From contig DASVDE010000022.1 of the NCBI GenBank assembly GCA_036381235.1, forward strand, positions 118,753 through 182,752: a stretch of 64,000 bases of DNA. Direction: 5' to 3'. The number at the start of each line of letters is the position of its first letter. The first letter of the stretch is position 1. The notes beneath the pieces are model-generated. The model searched no databases, was not told the origin of the DNA, and saw nothing but the letters and a program-made list of their open reading frames with translations. The position numbers and the translations under genes were made by a program. This DNA comes from DASVDE01 sp036381235 (GTDB lineage: Bacteria; Actinomycetota; Thermoleophilia; Solirubrobacterales; 70-9). Shown here piece after piece: positions 1 to 7,993 of the stretch.

Positions 1-2
1 AG

Positions 3-527
3 GCCAGGGTCGGCGCACTGCTCGGCGTCTTTGCGGCCGCGCTGTTCGTCATCGGGATCGTCTTCACAGAGAAGGCCCGAGAGGTCCCCGCCTCCGGCCC
101 CGCCGGCCTGGCGGCCGCGCAGGCCGAGCCGCTGAGGATCACCGCCACCGGCCAGCAGTGGCTTTGGCGCTATGACTATCCGAACCAGGCCTTCTCCTAT
201 TACAAGCTGGTCGTGCCGGTCGACACCACGGTCGCCCTCGATCTGGTCTCGACCGACGTGGTCCACACCTGGGACGTGCCCGACTTGGCCGGCAAGCGCG
301 ACGCGGTGCCCGGCAAGCACAACGAGGTCGTCTTCCGCGCCGACGAGGAGGGTGTCTACGAGGGAGGGGCGGCAACGCTTTCCGGGCAGGCCTACGCCGC
401 GATGCGGACCGAGGTGCAGGTCGTCTCTCCCGAGCGCTATGAGGCCTTCACAGAGAACTTGAAAACCGACATCCAGGCTGCCCAAGACAGGGTGGTCGGG
501 CTGATCGAGAGCGGAGAGACACCATGA
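3..527 (+). CDS. Cytochrome c oxidase subunit II-like protein without a CuA site (5' partial)
   Basis: The reading frame is open from the window edge, so the N-terminus lies outside. A hydrophobic segment is followed by GQQWLWRYDYP, the aromatic signature that opens the periplasmic cupredoxin domain of subunit II. The CuA loop is degenerate. Aligned with ctaC in this window (CTELCGFGHATM), this protein reads AATLSGQAYAAM, so Cys, Glu, Cys and His have become Ala (nt 369), Thr (375), Ser (381) and Tyr (393). Only the early His (nt 264) and the Met (402) remain. It should not bind dinuclear copper. It overlaps the next gene by an ATGA start/stop, so the two are translationally coupled. Function unknown; membrane location inferred. 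Confidence 0.85.
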   Translation, partial: ARVGALLGVFAAALFVIGIVFTEKAREVPASGPAGLAAAQAEPLRITATGQQWLWRYDYPNQAFSYYKLVVPVDTTVALDLVSTDVVHTWDVPDLAGKRDAVPGKHNEVVFRADEEGVYEGGAATLSGQAYAAMRTEVQVVSPERYEAFTENLKTDIQAAQDRVVGLIESGETP

Positions 528-2209
528 GCGCGCCCTCCAAGCGACCGGAGATCGTCGTCGACGGCTTTCCCAGCCGCCGCCCCCGCTGGATCGAGATCGC
601 CACCAGCGCGAATCACAAGGAGGTGGGCAGCCTGCTGATCGTCGGCGCGCTCGGCTTCCTCTTCATCGCCCTGGTCGAGCTGCTGCTGATGCGCCTGCAG
701 CTGGCTGTCCCCGAGAACACCTTCCTCTCCCCGGTCGCTTTCAACCGGATGCTCTCCCTCTATGGAGCAACCGCGATCTTCCTCTTCGCGATACCCCTGG
801 CGCTGGGGCTCTTCCTCTATGTGGCACCGCTTCAGATCGGCGCCCGCGGCACCGCCCTGCCGCGCCTCAGCCAGATCGGCGCCTGGCTCTTCATCGCCGG
901 CGCGACCGTCCTTTACTCGGGCTTCCTCTTCACTCCCTCCGAGGCCGGCGTCAACCCGCTGGCGCCGCTGTCCGAGCTGACCTTCCTCGCCAACAACGGG
1001 GTCGACGCCTGGGCGACGATGGCCGGGCTGACCACGCTTGGCTTCGTCCTGATCGCGATCGACCTGACGACGACGCTGCGCAACATGCGCGCTCCAGGAA
1101 TGGCCTGGCGCCGAGTCCCGGTCTTCTCATGGGCGGCGGCGATCTGCTCCTGGCAGCTGCTGTTCATCGGCCCGGTGATGCTGGCCGCGATCACGATGCT
1201 GCTAATCGACCGAAACTTCGACGGGATCTTCTTCGCCGACGGCTCGGGCGGGGCACCGCTGCTCTGGCAGCACCTCAGCTGGATCTTCTACACGGGCTCC
1301 TACATGCTGATCCTGATCACCGCTTTCGGCGCGATCGCGGAGATCGTCCCGACCTTCTCTCGTAAGCCGCTGTTCAGTCGCAATGCCGTGATCGGCTCGC
1401 TGGTCGCGATCGCGCTGATCGGAACTCTCGCCTGGATGCAGAACATGCTGACCGCGCCGATCGGGATCGGCTGGATGTACTTCGCGATGCTGATGTCGCT
1501 GGCACTGATCGTCCCGGTCGGGCTGATCGCCTTCAACCTGATCGCGACGATGATTGGCGGCACTCTGCACATGCGGGCGCCGCTGCTCTTCGCGCTGGGC
1601 GCGCTCATCTTCGTGACGATCGGCCTGGGCGCCGAGATCGAGCACTCGCTGGTCGCCGGCGCCTGGCAGCTGAAGAACACGACCGGCGCCACCGGCGCCA
1701 CCCACTTCGCCCTCGTCGGCGGCGCCGTCTTCGGCGGCTTCGCCGCGCTGCACTACTGGTTCCCGAAGATGACCGGCCGCACCATGGGAGAGAGCCTTGC
1801 CCGCCTCTCCTTTTGGACCATGGCCCTCGGCGTGCTCATCGCCTTCGTCCCCCTCTTCCTCGCCGGCGCTGAGGAAGGCGAGGTGATCGACGCCTATAAG
1901 TTCTTCGACGGCACCAACGTCAGCGCCTACAACCTGATCGCCTCGATCGGCGCCCTGGTGCTGGCCACGGGGGTCGTGCTTACGCTTGTCAACGCGATCC
2001 TCAGCCGCAACGCCGGCCCCGAAGCGGGGCACGACCAGTGGGGCGCCGACTCGCTCGAGTGGTTCACGCTGTCGCCCCCCGAGCCGCACAATTTCGACGT
2101 CCTGCCCGACGTGCGCAGCGAGCGGCCGATGCGCGACATCCGCGAGGCGATCGCCCACCGCAGCAGTCGCGACCGCCAGCCGGCGCGCGAGTCCCAGCCA
2201 GTAGCCTGA
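524..2209 (+). CDS. Heme-copper oxidase subunit I-like protein lacking heme a3/CuB ligands
   Basis: 561 residues with about 12 membrane segments, clearly homologous to ctaD at 7990-9894 (shared blocks include PRL, RKP, WFPKMTGR and the C-terminal EWFTLSPP). Against that ctaD the ligand positions read as follows: heme a His152 is Tyr80; CuB His328 is Thr257; the cross-linked Tyr332 is Met261; CuB His377/His378 are Gln306/Asn307; heme a3 His464 is Ala392. Only the second heme a His survives (His394). The K-channel Lys406 is Ile335 and the D-channel entry Asp181 is Gly109. It therefore cannot be a conventional oxygen reductase. The frame is intact and the order subunit II then I is normal, so it looks maintained rather than decaying. 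Role unknown. Confidence 0.85.
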   Translation: MSAPSKRPEIVVDGFPSRRPRWIEIATSANHKEVGSLLIVGALGFLFIALVELLLMRLQLAVPENTFLSPVAFNRMLSLYGATAIFLFAIPLALGLFLYVAPLQIGARGTALPRLSQIGAWLFIAGATVLYSGFLFTPSEAGVNPLAPLSELTFLANNGVDAWATMAGLTTLGFVLIAIDLTTTLRNMRAPGMAWRRVPVFSWAAAICSWQLLFIGPVMLAAITMLLIDRNFDGIFFADGSGGAPLLWQHLSWIFYTGSYMLILITAFGAIAEIVPTFSRKPLFSRNAVIGSLVAIALIGTLAWMQNMLTAPIGIGWMYFAMLMSLALIVPVGLIAFNLIATMIGGTLHMRAPLLFALGALIFVTIGLGAEIEHSLVAGAWQLKNTTGATGATHFALVGGAVFGGFAALHYWFPKMTGRTMGESLARLSFWTMALGVLIAFVPLFLAGAEEGEVIDAYKFFDGTNVSAYNLIASIGALVLATGVVLTLVNAILSRNAGPEAGHDQWGADSLEWFTLSPPEPHNFDVLPDVRSERPMRDIREAIAHRSSRDRQPARESQPVA

Positions 2210-2214
2210 GAACG

Positions 2215-3108
2215 ATGGAAGCGACGGCAGCGGCGGTCTCCCGACGGCCAGCGGCGCTAACGGCTCTGCGCGACTACGTCACGCTGACCAAGCCGAAGGT
2301 CCAGTCGCTGCTGCTCTTCACGACGGTCACCACGATGTATGTAGCCGGCGACCCCTCGATCGGCCTCGTCTTCCTCACCTGCCTCGGCGGCGCTCTTTCG
2401 GCGGGCGGGGCCGGGGCGATCAACCACGCGGTCGACCGCGACATCGACCGCACGATGGCGAGGACCGCCGACCGCCCGGTGGCGAGCGGGCGGATCTCTC
2501 CGGCGGCGGCAATCGGTTTCGGCGTGCTGCTGGGCTGCGCCTCCTTTGCGCTTCTCTCGCTCACCGTCAACCCATTGGCCGCGGCGCTTTCGCTGTCGGG
2601 CCTGCTCGGCTACGTCTGCGTTTACACCCTTTGGCTGAAGCGCTCCACGCCGCAGAACATCGTGATCGGCGGCGCTGCCGGGGCGGTGCCCCCGCTTGTC
2701 GCCTGGGCGGCGGTCACCGACGGGCTGAGCGGAACCGCCCTCTACCTCTTCGCGATCGTCTTCTTCTGGACGCCGCCTCACTTCTGGGCCCTTTCGCTGC
2801 TGATGAAGGACGAGTACGCCAAGGCGGGCGTGCCGATGCTGCCGGTGGTGCGCGGAGAGGCTGAGACCCGTCGCCAGATCCTCCTCTACACGGTGCTGTT
2901 GTACGCGGTGACACAGCTGCCCTTCTGTGCCGGCGGCATGGGAATCGCCTACCTCGTCCCCTCGATGGCTCTCGGCGCCGTCTTCATCTACTGCGCCGTG
3001 AAGCTGTTGCGCACCGCTGACCGCCGCTGGGCCCTGCGTACCTACCTCTTCTCCCTCTCCTACCTGGCGCTCCTCTTCTTGGCGATGGCCGTCGACGCCC
3101 ACGTCTGA
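2215..3108 (+). CDS. ctaB: Protoheme IX farnesyltransferase (heme O synthase)
   Basis: 297-residue UbiA-superfamily membrane prenyltransferase that adds a farnesyl group to heme B to make heme O for oxidase assembly. The Mg-prenyl-diphosphate motif NHAVDRDIDRTM followed by RTADRP is present near residues 69-85, and the second Asp-rich region lies near MKDEYAKAG. The ATG at 2215 is chosen because homology begins about 20 residues later; an earlier in-frame start would run back into the upstream oxidase-like gene. It lies 5 bases behind that gene and ahead of two small oxidase-type membrane genes, so it is probably part of one operon. Confidence 0.93.
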   Translation: MEATAAAVSRRPAALTALRDYVTLTKPKVQSLLLFTTVTTMYVAGDPSIGLVFLTCLGGALSAGGAGAINHAVDRDIDRTMARTADRPVASGRISPAAAIGFGVLLGCASFALLSLTVNPLAAALSLSGLLGYVCVYTLWLKRSTPQNIVIGGAAGAVPPLVAWAAVTDGLSGTALYLFAIVFFWTPPHFWALSLLMKDEYAKAGVPMLPVVRGEAETRRQILLYTVLLYAVTQLPFCAGGMGIAYLVPSMALGAVFIYCAVKLLRTADRRWALRTYLFSLSYLALLFLAMAVDAHV

Positions 3109-3132
3109 CGACCCCTGATAGAACTCCGAACC

Positions 3133-3246
3133 GTGGATCGCGAGACGGCAAAGCGCAACATGAGCTCCGGCCTGCTGGCCGGCGGCATCGCCGCCGCCGT
3201 CTTCGCCCTCAGCTTCGTCGCCGCGATGCTCTACATAGCGTCATGA
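3133..3246 (+). CDS. Small single-span membrane protein in the oxidase operon
   Basis: 37 codons from a GTG at 3133 (an in-frame ATG at 3160 would give 28). A charged N-terminus (DRETAKRN) is followed by one hydrophobic helix running to the end. Its stop overlaps the ATG of the next gene (ATGA), which supports real translation. Tiny single-helix proteins of this kind sit next to ctaB in other oxidase operons as assembly factors or accessory subunits. That role is inferred from position only. Confidence 0.55.
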   Translation: MDRETAKRNMSSGLLAGGIAAAVFALSFVAAMLYIAS

Positions 3247-3533
3247 GCGAGCACCGCGAAATCTCCGAGCCCGGCGAGCTGGTCTATACCCCCCGCCCAT
3301 CCTGGGCACCCGCCTTCCTCGCCGCAGGCATCGCCGTGATGATCTGCGGTATCTACGCTCAGGGCTTCATGGTTCGCGGCTGGATCTACTCGATCATCGG
3401 AGCGATCGTCTTCCTCTTCGCCTTCCGCAGCCTCGTCAAGGGCGCCGTCCACGACTACTTCCGCCTGCCGCGCAAGCAGAGAGCGCGCGGTGCGGTTCTG
3501 CCGGTCGAAACGATCTCGACCCCGCAGGACTAG
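3243..3533 (+). CDS. Cytochrome c oxidase subunit IV-like membrane protein
   Basis: 96 residues with two membrane helices (about 23-42 and 47-63) and a basic C-terminal tail containing RLPRKQRARG. Size, topology and position after ctaB fit the small two-helix subunit IV of actinobacterial oxidases, which lacks cofactors. There is no diagnostic motif, so the family name rests mainly on context. It is translationally coupled to the preceding 37-codon gene. Which of the two oxidase-like complexes it would join is not decided by the sequence. Confidence 0.55.
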   Translation: MSEHREISEPGELVYTPRPSWAPAFLAAGIAVMICGIYAQGFMVRGWIYSIIGAIVFLFAFRSLVKGAVHDYFRLPRKQRARGAVLPVETISTPQD

Positions 3534-3542
3534 CTTTAGTCC
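3527..3542. terminator. Short hairpin between convergent genes
   Basis: GGACTA, a GCTT loop and TAGTCC form a perfect 6-bp stem. It contains the stop codons of the subunit IV-like gene (plus) and the CBS gene (minus), which are only 2 bases apart. There is no T-run on either strand, so termination is a guess from position. Confidence 0.3.
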
Positions 3543-3937
3543 GGGCTCATCCCCGACGTAGCGCCATCGGACGTCCATACCCGCACGATGTCGCGGATCG
3601 AGAGCACACCGACCACCTGCGCGTCCTCGAGCACGACCAGGTGACGAACACCGCGCTTCGACATCTCGACCGCCGCCCGCTCCAAGCTCCAGTCCGGACC
3701 GGCAACGATCACGTTGTCGCTCATGTGATCGCGGACGAGAGCGACATCTGGGTCCTCCCCACCCCCGATCGAGAGCAGGATGTCTCGCTCGGTGACGATG
3801 CCGGGAACCGGCGACTCCTCGTCGCTGACTAGCGCCGCCCCAGTGCCCTTCTCGACCATCATCCGGGCCGCCTCGCGCAGCGTGTGCGACGGCCCAACCG
3901 AGAGGACCACCTCCGACATCCCATCGCGTACCTGCAT
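3536..3937 (-). CDS. CBS-domain pair protein
   Basis: 133 residues made almost entirely of two CBS motifs (about 8-60 and 70-125). The hallmarks GIVTERDIL and GVLSIRDIV close each repeat. Stand-alone CBS pairs bind adenine nucleotides such as AMP and report energy state to partners; no partner domain is fused here. A purine-rich ribosome site (GAGGGAGG) precedes the start. It is divergent from the cytochrome c gene and convergent with the oxidase operon, so any link to respiration is positional only. Confidence 0.85.
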   Translation of the reverse strand: MQVRDGMSEVVLSVGPSHTLREAARMMVEKGTGAALVSDEESPVPGIVTERDILLSIGGGEDPDVALVRDHMSDNVIVAGPDWSLERAAVEMSKRGVRHLVVLEDAQVVGVLSIRDIVRVWTSDGATSGMSPD

Positions 3938-4067
3938 CTGCCTCCCTCTCTTTCGAGTGTTTCGGGGATAGTGCCGATTGCCTCAAGACTACCCCACCTC
4001 CCACGCCTGGCAAGCCGCTTCGACAGGGGCCTGGACATATAGAATCCGCCGCGCTTCGCGCCTCCCA

Positions 4068-4775
4068 ATGTTCAAGCCCTCGAACCCAACTCGTCCCCTG
4101 CTCATCCTCGCTGCCATAGCGGGGCTGGCCCTCGCCGCCACAGGCTGCGGCACGAGCACCGACAATGTCGAGCGGGGCCGCGTTCTCTTCGTCCAGCGCT
4201 GCGGCGCCTGCCATGCGCTGGCACAGGCCGGCACCACGGCACAGATCGGACCCAACCTCGACGACGCCTTCGCCGCGGCGCGGGCCGCGGGTCAGGACGG
4301 CGACACCGTCGCCGGAGTGGTCAAGGCGCAGGTCGAGTTCCCCCGCCCCAGCACCGCGAACCCGGCTGTCTCGATGCCGGCGGACCTTGCCACCGGCCAG
4401 GACCTCGAGGACATCGCCGCCTATATGGCGCGCTATGCCGGCGTCCCCGGCGCGGCACCGCCCAAGGCGCCCGGTGGGCCAGGCGCCCAGGTGTTCGCCA
4501 ACAACGGCTGCGGCGGCTGTCACACGCTTGCCGCAGCGAACTCCGGTGGAGTCACCGGCCCGAACCTCGATGAGGCCCTTGCCGGCATGAGCCCGGCGAT
4601 GATCCACGAGTCGATCGTCGATCCCAACAAGTCGATCGCCAAGGGCTACCCGGCAAACGTGATGCCGTCGAACTACGCCGACATCATCACCGCCGAGGAA
4701 CTCAACCAGCTCGTCCAGTTCCTCTCGGAATCGACCGGCGGCGGCAAGAGCAAATCGAAGTCCAAGGGCGGTTGA
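4068..4775 (+). CDS. Di-heme cytochrome c lipoprotein
   Basis: 235 residues. The N-terminus is a lipoprotein signal ending LAATGC (Cys27 lipidated), so the protein is anchored outside the membrane. Two class I cytochrome c domains follow, with heme motifs CGACH (residues 45-49) and CGGCH (138-142). Candidate axial Met ligands are in VSMP (Met103) and NVMP (about 189). The tail is rich in Lys, Ser and Gly. It lies between oxidase and heme A synthase genes and is the likely electron donor to the ctaC/ctaD oxidase. The ATG at 4068 is chosen because it gives a complete lipoprotein signal. Confidence 0.9.
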   Translation: MFKPSNPTRPLLILAAIAGLALAATGCGTSTDNVERGRVLFVQRCGACHALAQAGTTAQIGPNLDDAFAAARAAGQDGDTVAGVVKAQVEFPRPSTANPAVSMPADLATGQDLEDIAAYMARYAGVPGAAPPKAPGGPGAQVFANNGCGGCHTLAAANSGGVTGPNLDEALAGMSPAMIHESIVDPNKSIAKGYPANVMPSNYADIITAEELNQLVQFLSESTGGGKSKSKSKGG

Positions 4776-4785
4776 GCCCCCGCTT

Positions 4786-4828
4786 CCGTTCGCAGGTATG
4801 CCCGCATAGCGGGAAGAAGTGCGAACGG
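4786..4828 (+). repeat. Nested hairpin upstream of ctaA
   Basis: CCGTTCGCA (4786-4794) pairs with TGCGAACGG (4820-4828), with an inner stem CCCGC/GCGGG around CATAG. It sits 10 bases after the cytochrome c gene and 29 before the ctaA ATG. A related sequence lies at 49019-49047. It may be a terminator or leader structure; there is no T-run. Confidence 0.45.
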
Positions 4829-4857
4829 AGCTCGTCCCTTGGCATCATGCCGGGTCG

Positions 4858-5880
4858 ATGCGCGCGCGCCTGACAATCACGCCGCAGCGCTATGCGCAGG
4901 TGGCGCTCGTCGCCCTCGGGGCACTGTCGCTGATCGTCCTCACCGGCGCCGCTGTGCGACTCACCGGGTCCGGCCTCGGCTGCCCGGACTGGCCCAAATG
5001 CTACGGCGGCACGGTTCCGCCACTCGACACCCACGCGGTGATCGAGTATGGCAACCGCGTTCTCACCGGCTTCGTCGGCATCGCGGTGATCGCCGCCAGC
5101 GTTCTCGCCTGGTTCCGCAAGCCGTTCCGCTGGCACCTAGCGCTGTTCGGCGCGCTGCTTCCGCTGGGCGTGATCGGCCAGGCGATCCTCGGGGCCCTGG
5201 TCGTCAAGTACCACCTTGCGCCCGGCCTCGTTATGAGCCACTTCATCCTCTCGATGCTGCTGCTCGACGCCTCCTTCGCGCTCGCCTGGTGCTCGGCGTA
5301 TGAGCCGGGCGAGCGGCGCTCCTCGAGCGACCGGCTCGGCGTCTGGGCGGTGCGCGCCCTGATCCCGATTGGGCAGCTGACGATCCTCGCCGGCACGATC
5401 GCGACCGCCTCCGGACCGCACGCCGGCGCCCACGAGGGCCAGCTCGTCCATCGCTTCACCTTCGAGGGAACCGGAACGCTGGAATGGGTCGTCCAGCGCC
5501 ACTCGGCGATCGCCGCCCTCTTCGGCCTCGCGGCGATAGCGGTCTGGCTGCTGCTGCGCCGCCCAGGAGGCGAGGGGCGTGCTGTAAAGCCCCTGACGGC
5601 GGTCATTGCCCTGCTCGGACTGCAGGGCGCCGTAGGGGGCATCCAGTGGGCCCTGGAGCTGCCCTCGGAGATCGTTTGGCTGCACGTCGCCCTCGCCACC
5701 ACCACCTGGCTGGCGATGCTCTGGACCGTCGCCACCGCGGGCCGCCTCCTCAGCGGGTCGCGCGCTCGGCCTCCAGGTCGACGACCACATGTGTCGTCGG
5801 CAGATCGATCTCCTCACGCGCCCGCTCCACCACCCCCCGTTCGAGCCAGCGCGAGCGCTCCGGCGGATGGGTCGAGATGA
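4858..5880 (+). CDS. ctaA: Heme A synthase
   Basis: 340-residue membrane protein of the COX15/CtaA family that oxidises the heme O methyl group to give heme A. The disulfide-forming pair is visible in GCPDWPKC near residues 40-47. The conserved Glu is in IEYGNR, and His residues occur in the pattern MSH, QLVHR, QRHS and WLHVAL. The ATG at 4858 is preferred over a GTG at 4819 because homology starts just after it. The last 40 or so residues are a Pro/Arg/Ser-rich tail with no family counterpart, encoded antisense to the end of the convergent gene (overlap 5750-5880). Confidence 0.88.
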   Translation: MRARLTITPQRYAQVALVALGALSLIVLTGAAVRLTGSGLGCPDWPKCYGGTVPPLDTHAVIEYGNRVLTGFVGIAVIAASVLAWFRKPFRWHLALFGALLPLGVIGQAILGALVVKYHLAPGLVMSHFILSMLLLDASFALAWCSAYEPGERRSSSDRLGVWAVRALIPIGQLTILAGTIATASGPHAGAHEGQLVHRFTFEGTGTLEWVVQRHSAIAALFGLAAIAVWLLLRRPGGEGRAVKPLTAVIALLGLQGAVGGIQWALELPSEIVWLHVALATTTWLAMLWTVATAGRLLSGSRARPPGRRPHVSSADRSPHAPAPPPPVRASASAPADGSR

Positions 5881-6400
5881 CTATCTCGTCGGCCGGGAAG
5901 GCGCGCAGCGCGTCCTCGATCGCCACGTTGGGGTCGGAATCGCCGATCTCCCCCCTGGCCTTCAACCCGGCCTGCCCGATCGCGATCAGCGACAGCTCCA
6001 TGCGCTGACGGGCACGCTCGATCCCCTCGTCGATGTCGGACGCCCAGTGGGCGGCGCGCGATTCGACCAGGGCCGGGGTGACGACGAGGATCTCGCTGTC
6101 GCGCCCACGGCAACGGTTGCGGATTTCCTCCAGCAGCGCCCGCCCCTCCACCGTCTCGTTGGCGACGACGAGCAGCCTGTGCCGCCCGTCACCGAGACGA
6201 TCGACGGCGACGCTGCGGGGCAGCGATCCACGCGAGCTTCGCCACAGCAGGCCGATCCCGAAGCCGACAATCGCCGCCGCGACGACGGCCCCAACCGCCG
6301 GGCGCGTCAGCAACGTCACCGCGATTACGATCGCGGCCGCCACCCCGATAACAACCAGCCAGCGAAATGCCTCCGCCTCAGACCTCAGCGGGTTATGCAT
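5750..6400 (-). CDS. Membrane-anchored UspA-like domain protein
   Basis: 216 residues: two N-terminal hydrophobic helices (about 13-50), then one alpha/beta module beginning LLVVANETVEGRALL and ending VDEL-like with HVVVDLE. The module matches the two tandem modules of the gene at 7050-7925 (shared pattern: V-N/Q-T/V-x-G-R-x-LL, DPxxA(I/L)xDA, ADEI(V/L)IST, then an amphipathic helix). It resembles the universal stress protein fold, but no clear ATP motif is seen. Position beside ctaE suggests, without proof, a link with respiration. It overlaps the 3' end of ctaA. Confidence 0.7.
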   Translation of the reverse strand: MHNPLRSEAEAFRWLVVIGVAAAIVIAVTLLTRPAVGAVVAAAIVGFGIGLLWRSSRGSLPRSVAVDRLGDGRHRLLVVANETVEGRALLEEIRNRCRGRDSEILVVTPALVESRAAHWASDIDEGIERARQRMELSLIAIGQAGLKARGEIGDSDPNVAIEDALRAFPADEIVISTHPPERSRWLERGVVERAREEIDLPTTHVVVDLEAERATR

Positions 6401-6426
6401 GACTAAGTTGTACTACCCGACGGGTG

Positions 6427-7050
6427 CTAGAGAATGTAGACGGCGGTGTAAACGATGATCCACATCACGTCGACGAAGTGCCAGTAGATGCCCGGCACCT
6501 CGACACCGAGGTGGTCCTTGGCCTTGGGGCCGAAGTGGCCGCGGAAGGCACGAATCGTGGCGAAGCTGAGCAGCATCAGGCCGACGAAGACGTGGGCGCC
6601 GTGCAAGCCGGTGAGCCCATAGAAGATCGAGCCGAAGGCGAGGTCACGGGCGCTGAAACCGATGTGCACGTACTCGTTGAGCTGGATGAAGAGGAAGGTC
6701 GCTCCCAGCAACCAGGTGAGGACGAGGCCCAATTTGAGGCCCTTGCGATTGCCGCGGCGGATGGACTCCAGCGCGTAATGGATCGTGAAGCTCGAGGAGA
6801 CGAGGATCGCCGTGTTGATGCCGGCGACGGCGACGGGCAGCTCGTAGGGATGCGGCGGCCAGGTCGGCGGGTCGACGACCACCCGCAGGAAGAAGTAGGA
6901 GGCGAAGAACGCCCCGAAGAGCATGATCTCCGAGACGATGAAGAGCAGGATGCCCAGTGTCTGGCGGTCGATCCGCGAGCTCTCGTTGGCCTCGGGCGGG
7001 CCGTGGTGCTCCTCGTGGGCGTGGCCGAGGGCCACTGTGGCGCTCTCCAT
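6427..7050 (-). CDS. ctaE: Cytochrome c oxidase subunit III
   Basis: 207 residues with five predicted membrane helices, the short form typical of caa3/SoxM-type oxidases. Subunit III hallmarks are present: SEIMLFGAFFASYFFLR near residue 40, FxIxYALESIRRGN, GLHGAHVFVGL and the C-terminal YWHFVDVMWIIVY. Subunit III carries no metal and stabilises proton pumping in subunit I. The start ATG overlaps the stop of the preceding UspA-like gene (ATGA), so it belongs to the ctaC-ctaD-Usp-ctaE operon. Confidence 0.95.
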   Translation of the reverse strand: MESATVALGHAHEEHHGPPEANESSRIDRQTLGILLFIVSEIMLFGAFFASYFFLRVVVDPPTWPPHPYELPVAVAGINTAILVSSSFTIHYALESIRRGNRKGLKLGLVLTWLLGATFLFIQLNEYVHIGFSARDLAFGSIFYGLTGLHGAHVFVGLMLLSFATIRAFRGHFGPKAKDHLGVEVPGIYWHFVDVMWIIVYTAVYIL

Positions 7051-7925
7051 CAGGCGCCTCCCTCTTCAGCGACAGCGGCGGCGACGGCCTCGGCGGGCCG
7101 GCCCACCTCGAGGTGCTCGACCGGCTTCTCGGTTATCTCGCGAACGCGGCCTATGAGGTCCTCCTCCAGCCAGTTGGACATCTCACCGGCGAAGGTGGAG
7201 ATCAGGATCTCGTCGACCCGGTAGTGCTCAACCGCGTTGCGCACGGCGTGAAAGGGGTCGGGGCTCATCGGCTGACCCGTTGCGTCGATGTCAGCCCGGT
7301 AGAGCTCTGCCATCGTCGAGGCGAGCGCGCGGACGATCTGCCCTTCGCTCATGTCGTCGGAGCGCGGGCAGACGATGGTGTAACGATGCGGACGCTCGGC
7401 GGCGCGGTCCTTCAGCCGCTTGACCAGGTCGGGCGTGGCGACAGTCTGGGTGGCGACAACCAGTGTGTGGTTCAAGTCCCAGCGAATCGAGTCGTCTTCG
7501 ATCCGCACCGGGATATGGATGATCTCCACCTCGGGCTCAAAGCGGGATCGCGCCCACTCGACCAGGTCCTTGCGGGTGATGCCGAAGCGCGTCTCGTACA
7601 AGCATGAGAGCAGCGCCTCTCCCGGCTCATGGGCGCGGATTGCGTCGTCCAGCGCCAGCGCCGGATCGCGATCCATAACCTCGCCAACCGACTCGATCCC
7701 GAACTCCGAGAGGATCGCCATCGTCACCTCGACCCGGGCGCGGGCGGCATCGCGCAGCTCTCCGGAATCGATCAACTGACCGACAGCGGGCTGGTTCTGC
7801 GGCGCAGCGACCGCCACATACGTGGCCTTTTCGGCGCGCTCGCGCACCGCCGCCAGCAGCTTGCGCCCCCCCGCGACCTCGTTGAGGAAGACGAGCAGCG
7901 GACGGCCTTCGACGACCTCGCTCAC
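7050..7925 (-). CDS. Tandem UspA-like protein in the oxidase operon
   Basis: 291 residues from a GTG at 7925, made of two homologous alpha/beta modules (about 5-150 and 150-275). Repeated cues are LLVFLNEVAGGRKLL versus LVVATQTVATPDLV, and a late block EILISTF-like followed by an amphipathic helix and EHLEV or EIIHIPV. The start is fixed by the end of ctaD and by the 72-bp leader repeat: the leader mini-ORF stop overlaps this GTG (GTGA). The fold resembles universal stress proteins; ligand and function are unknown. It lies inside the ctaD-ctaE operon. Confidence 0.72.
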   Translation of the reverse strand: MSEVVEGRPLLVFLNEVAGGRKLLAAVRERAEKATYVAVAAPQNQPAVGQLIDSGELRDAARARVEVTMAILSEFGIESVGEVMDRDPALALDDAIRAHEPGEALLSCLYETRFGITRKDLVEWARSRFEPEVEIIHIPVRIEDDSIRWDLNHTLVVATQTVATPDLVKRLKDRAAERPHRYTIVCPRSDDMSEGQIVRALASTMAELYRADIDATGQPMSPDPFHAVRNAVEHYRVDEILISTFAGEMSNWLEEDLIGRVREITEKPVEHLEVGRPAEAVAAAVAEEGGA

Positions 7926-7993
7926 GACATCACCTCGCGCTTCGCTCGCGGCGCGAATGACCAGAGATGCACGCTTGCTCGCACCGCGCTCAC
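7922..7993 (-). repeat. Leader repeat copy a (mini-ORF between ctaD and the Usp gene)
   Basis: One of four clear copies of a roughly 66-bp repeat (others at 17591, 42449, 47155). It reads as a 23-codon ORF, GTG to TGA, encoding MSAVRASVHLWSFAPRAKRE plus VMS. Its GTG overlaps the ctaD stop (GTGA) and its TGA overlaps the GTG of the next gene. The conserved core is CATCTCTGGT, followed by a hairpin TTCGCGC/GCGCGA. Same orientation as the downstream gene. Confidence 0.75.

Noticed and set aside
1202..2158. A 318-codon minus-strand frame under the oxidase-like gene
   Set aside because: Charged low-complexity shadow of the subunit I-like gene.
4030..4066. GC palindrome GCGCTTCGCGC before the cytochrome c gene as another leader repeat
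   Set aside because: It lacks the CATCTCTG core and the mini-ORF, so resemblance is limited to GC-rich words.
5020..5070. ctaA has Asn (EYGNR) where Bacillus CtaA has a heme-ligating His
   Set aside because: I could not exclude that this is normal in actinobacterial heme A synthases, so it is not reported as a loss.
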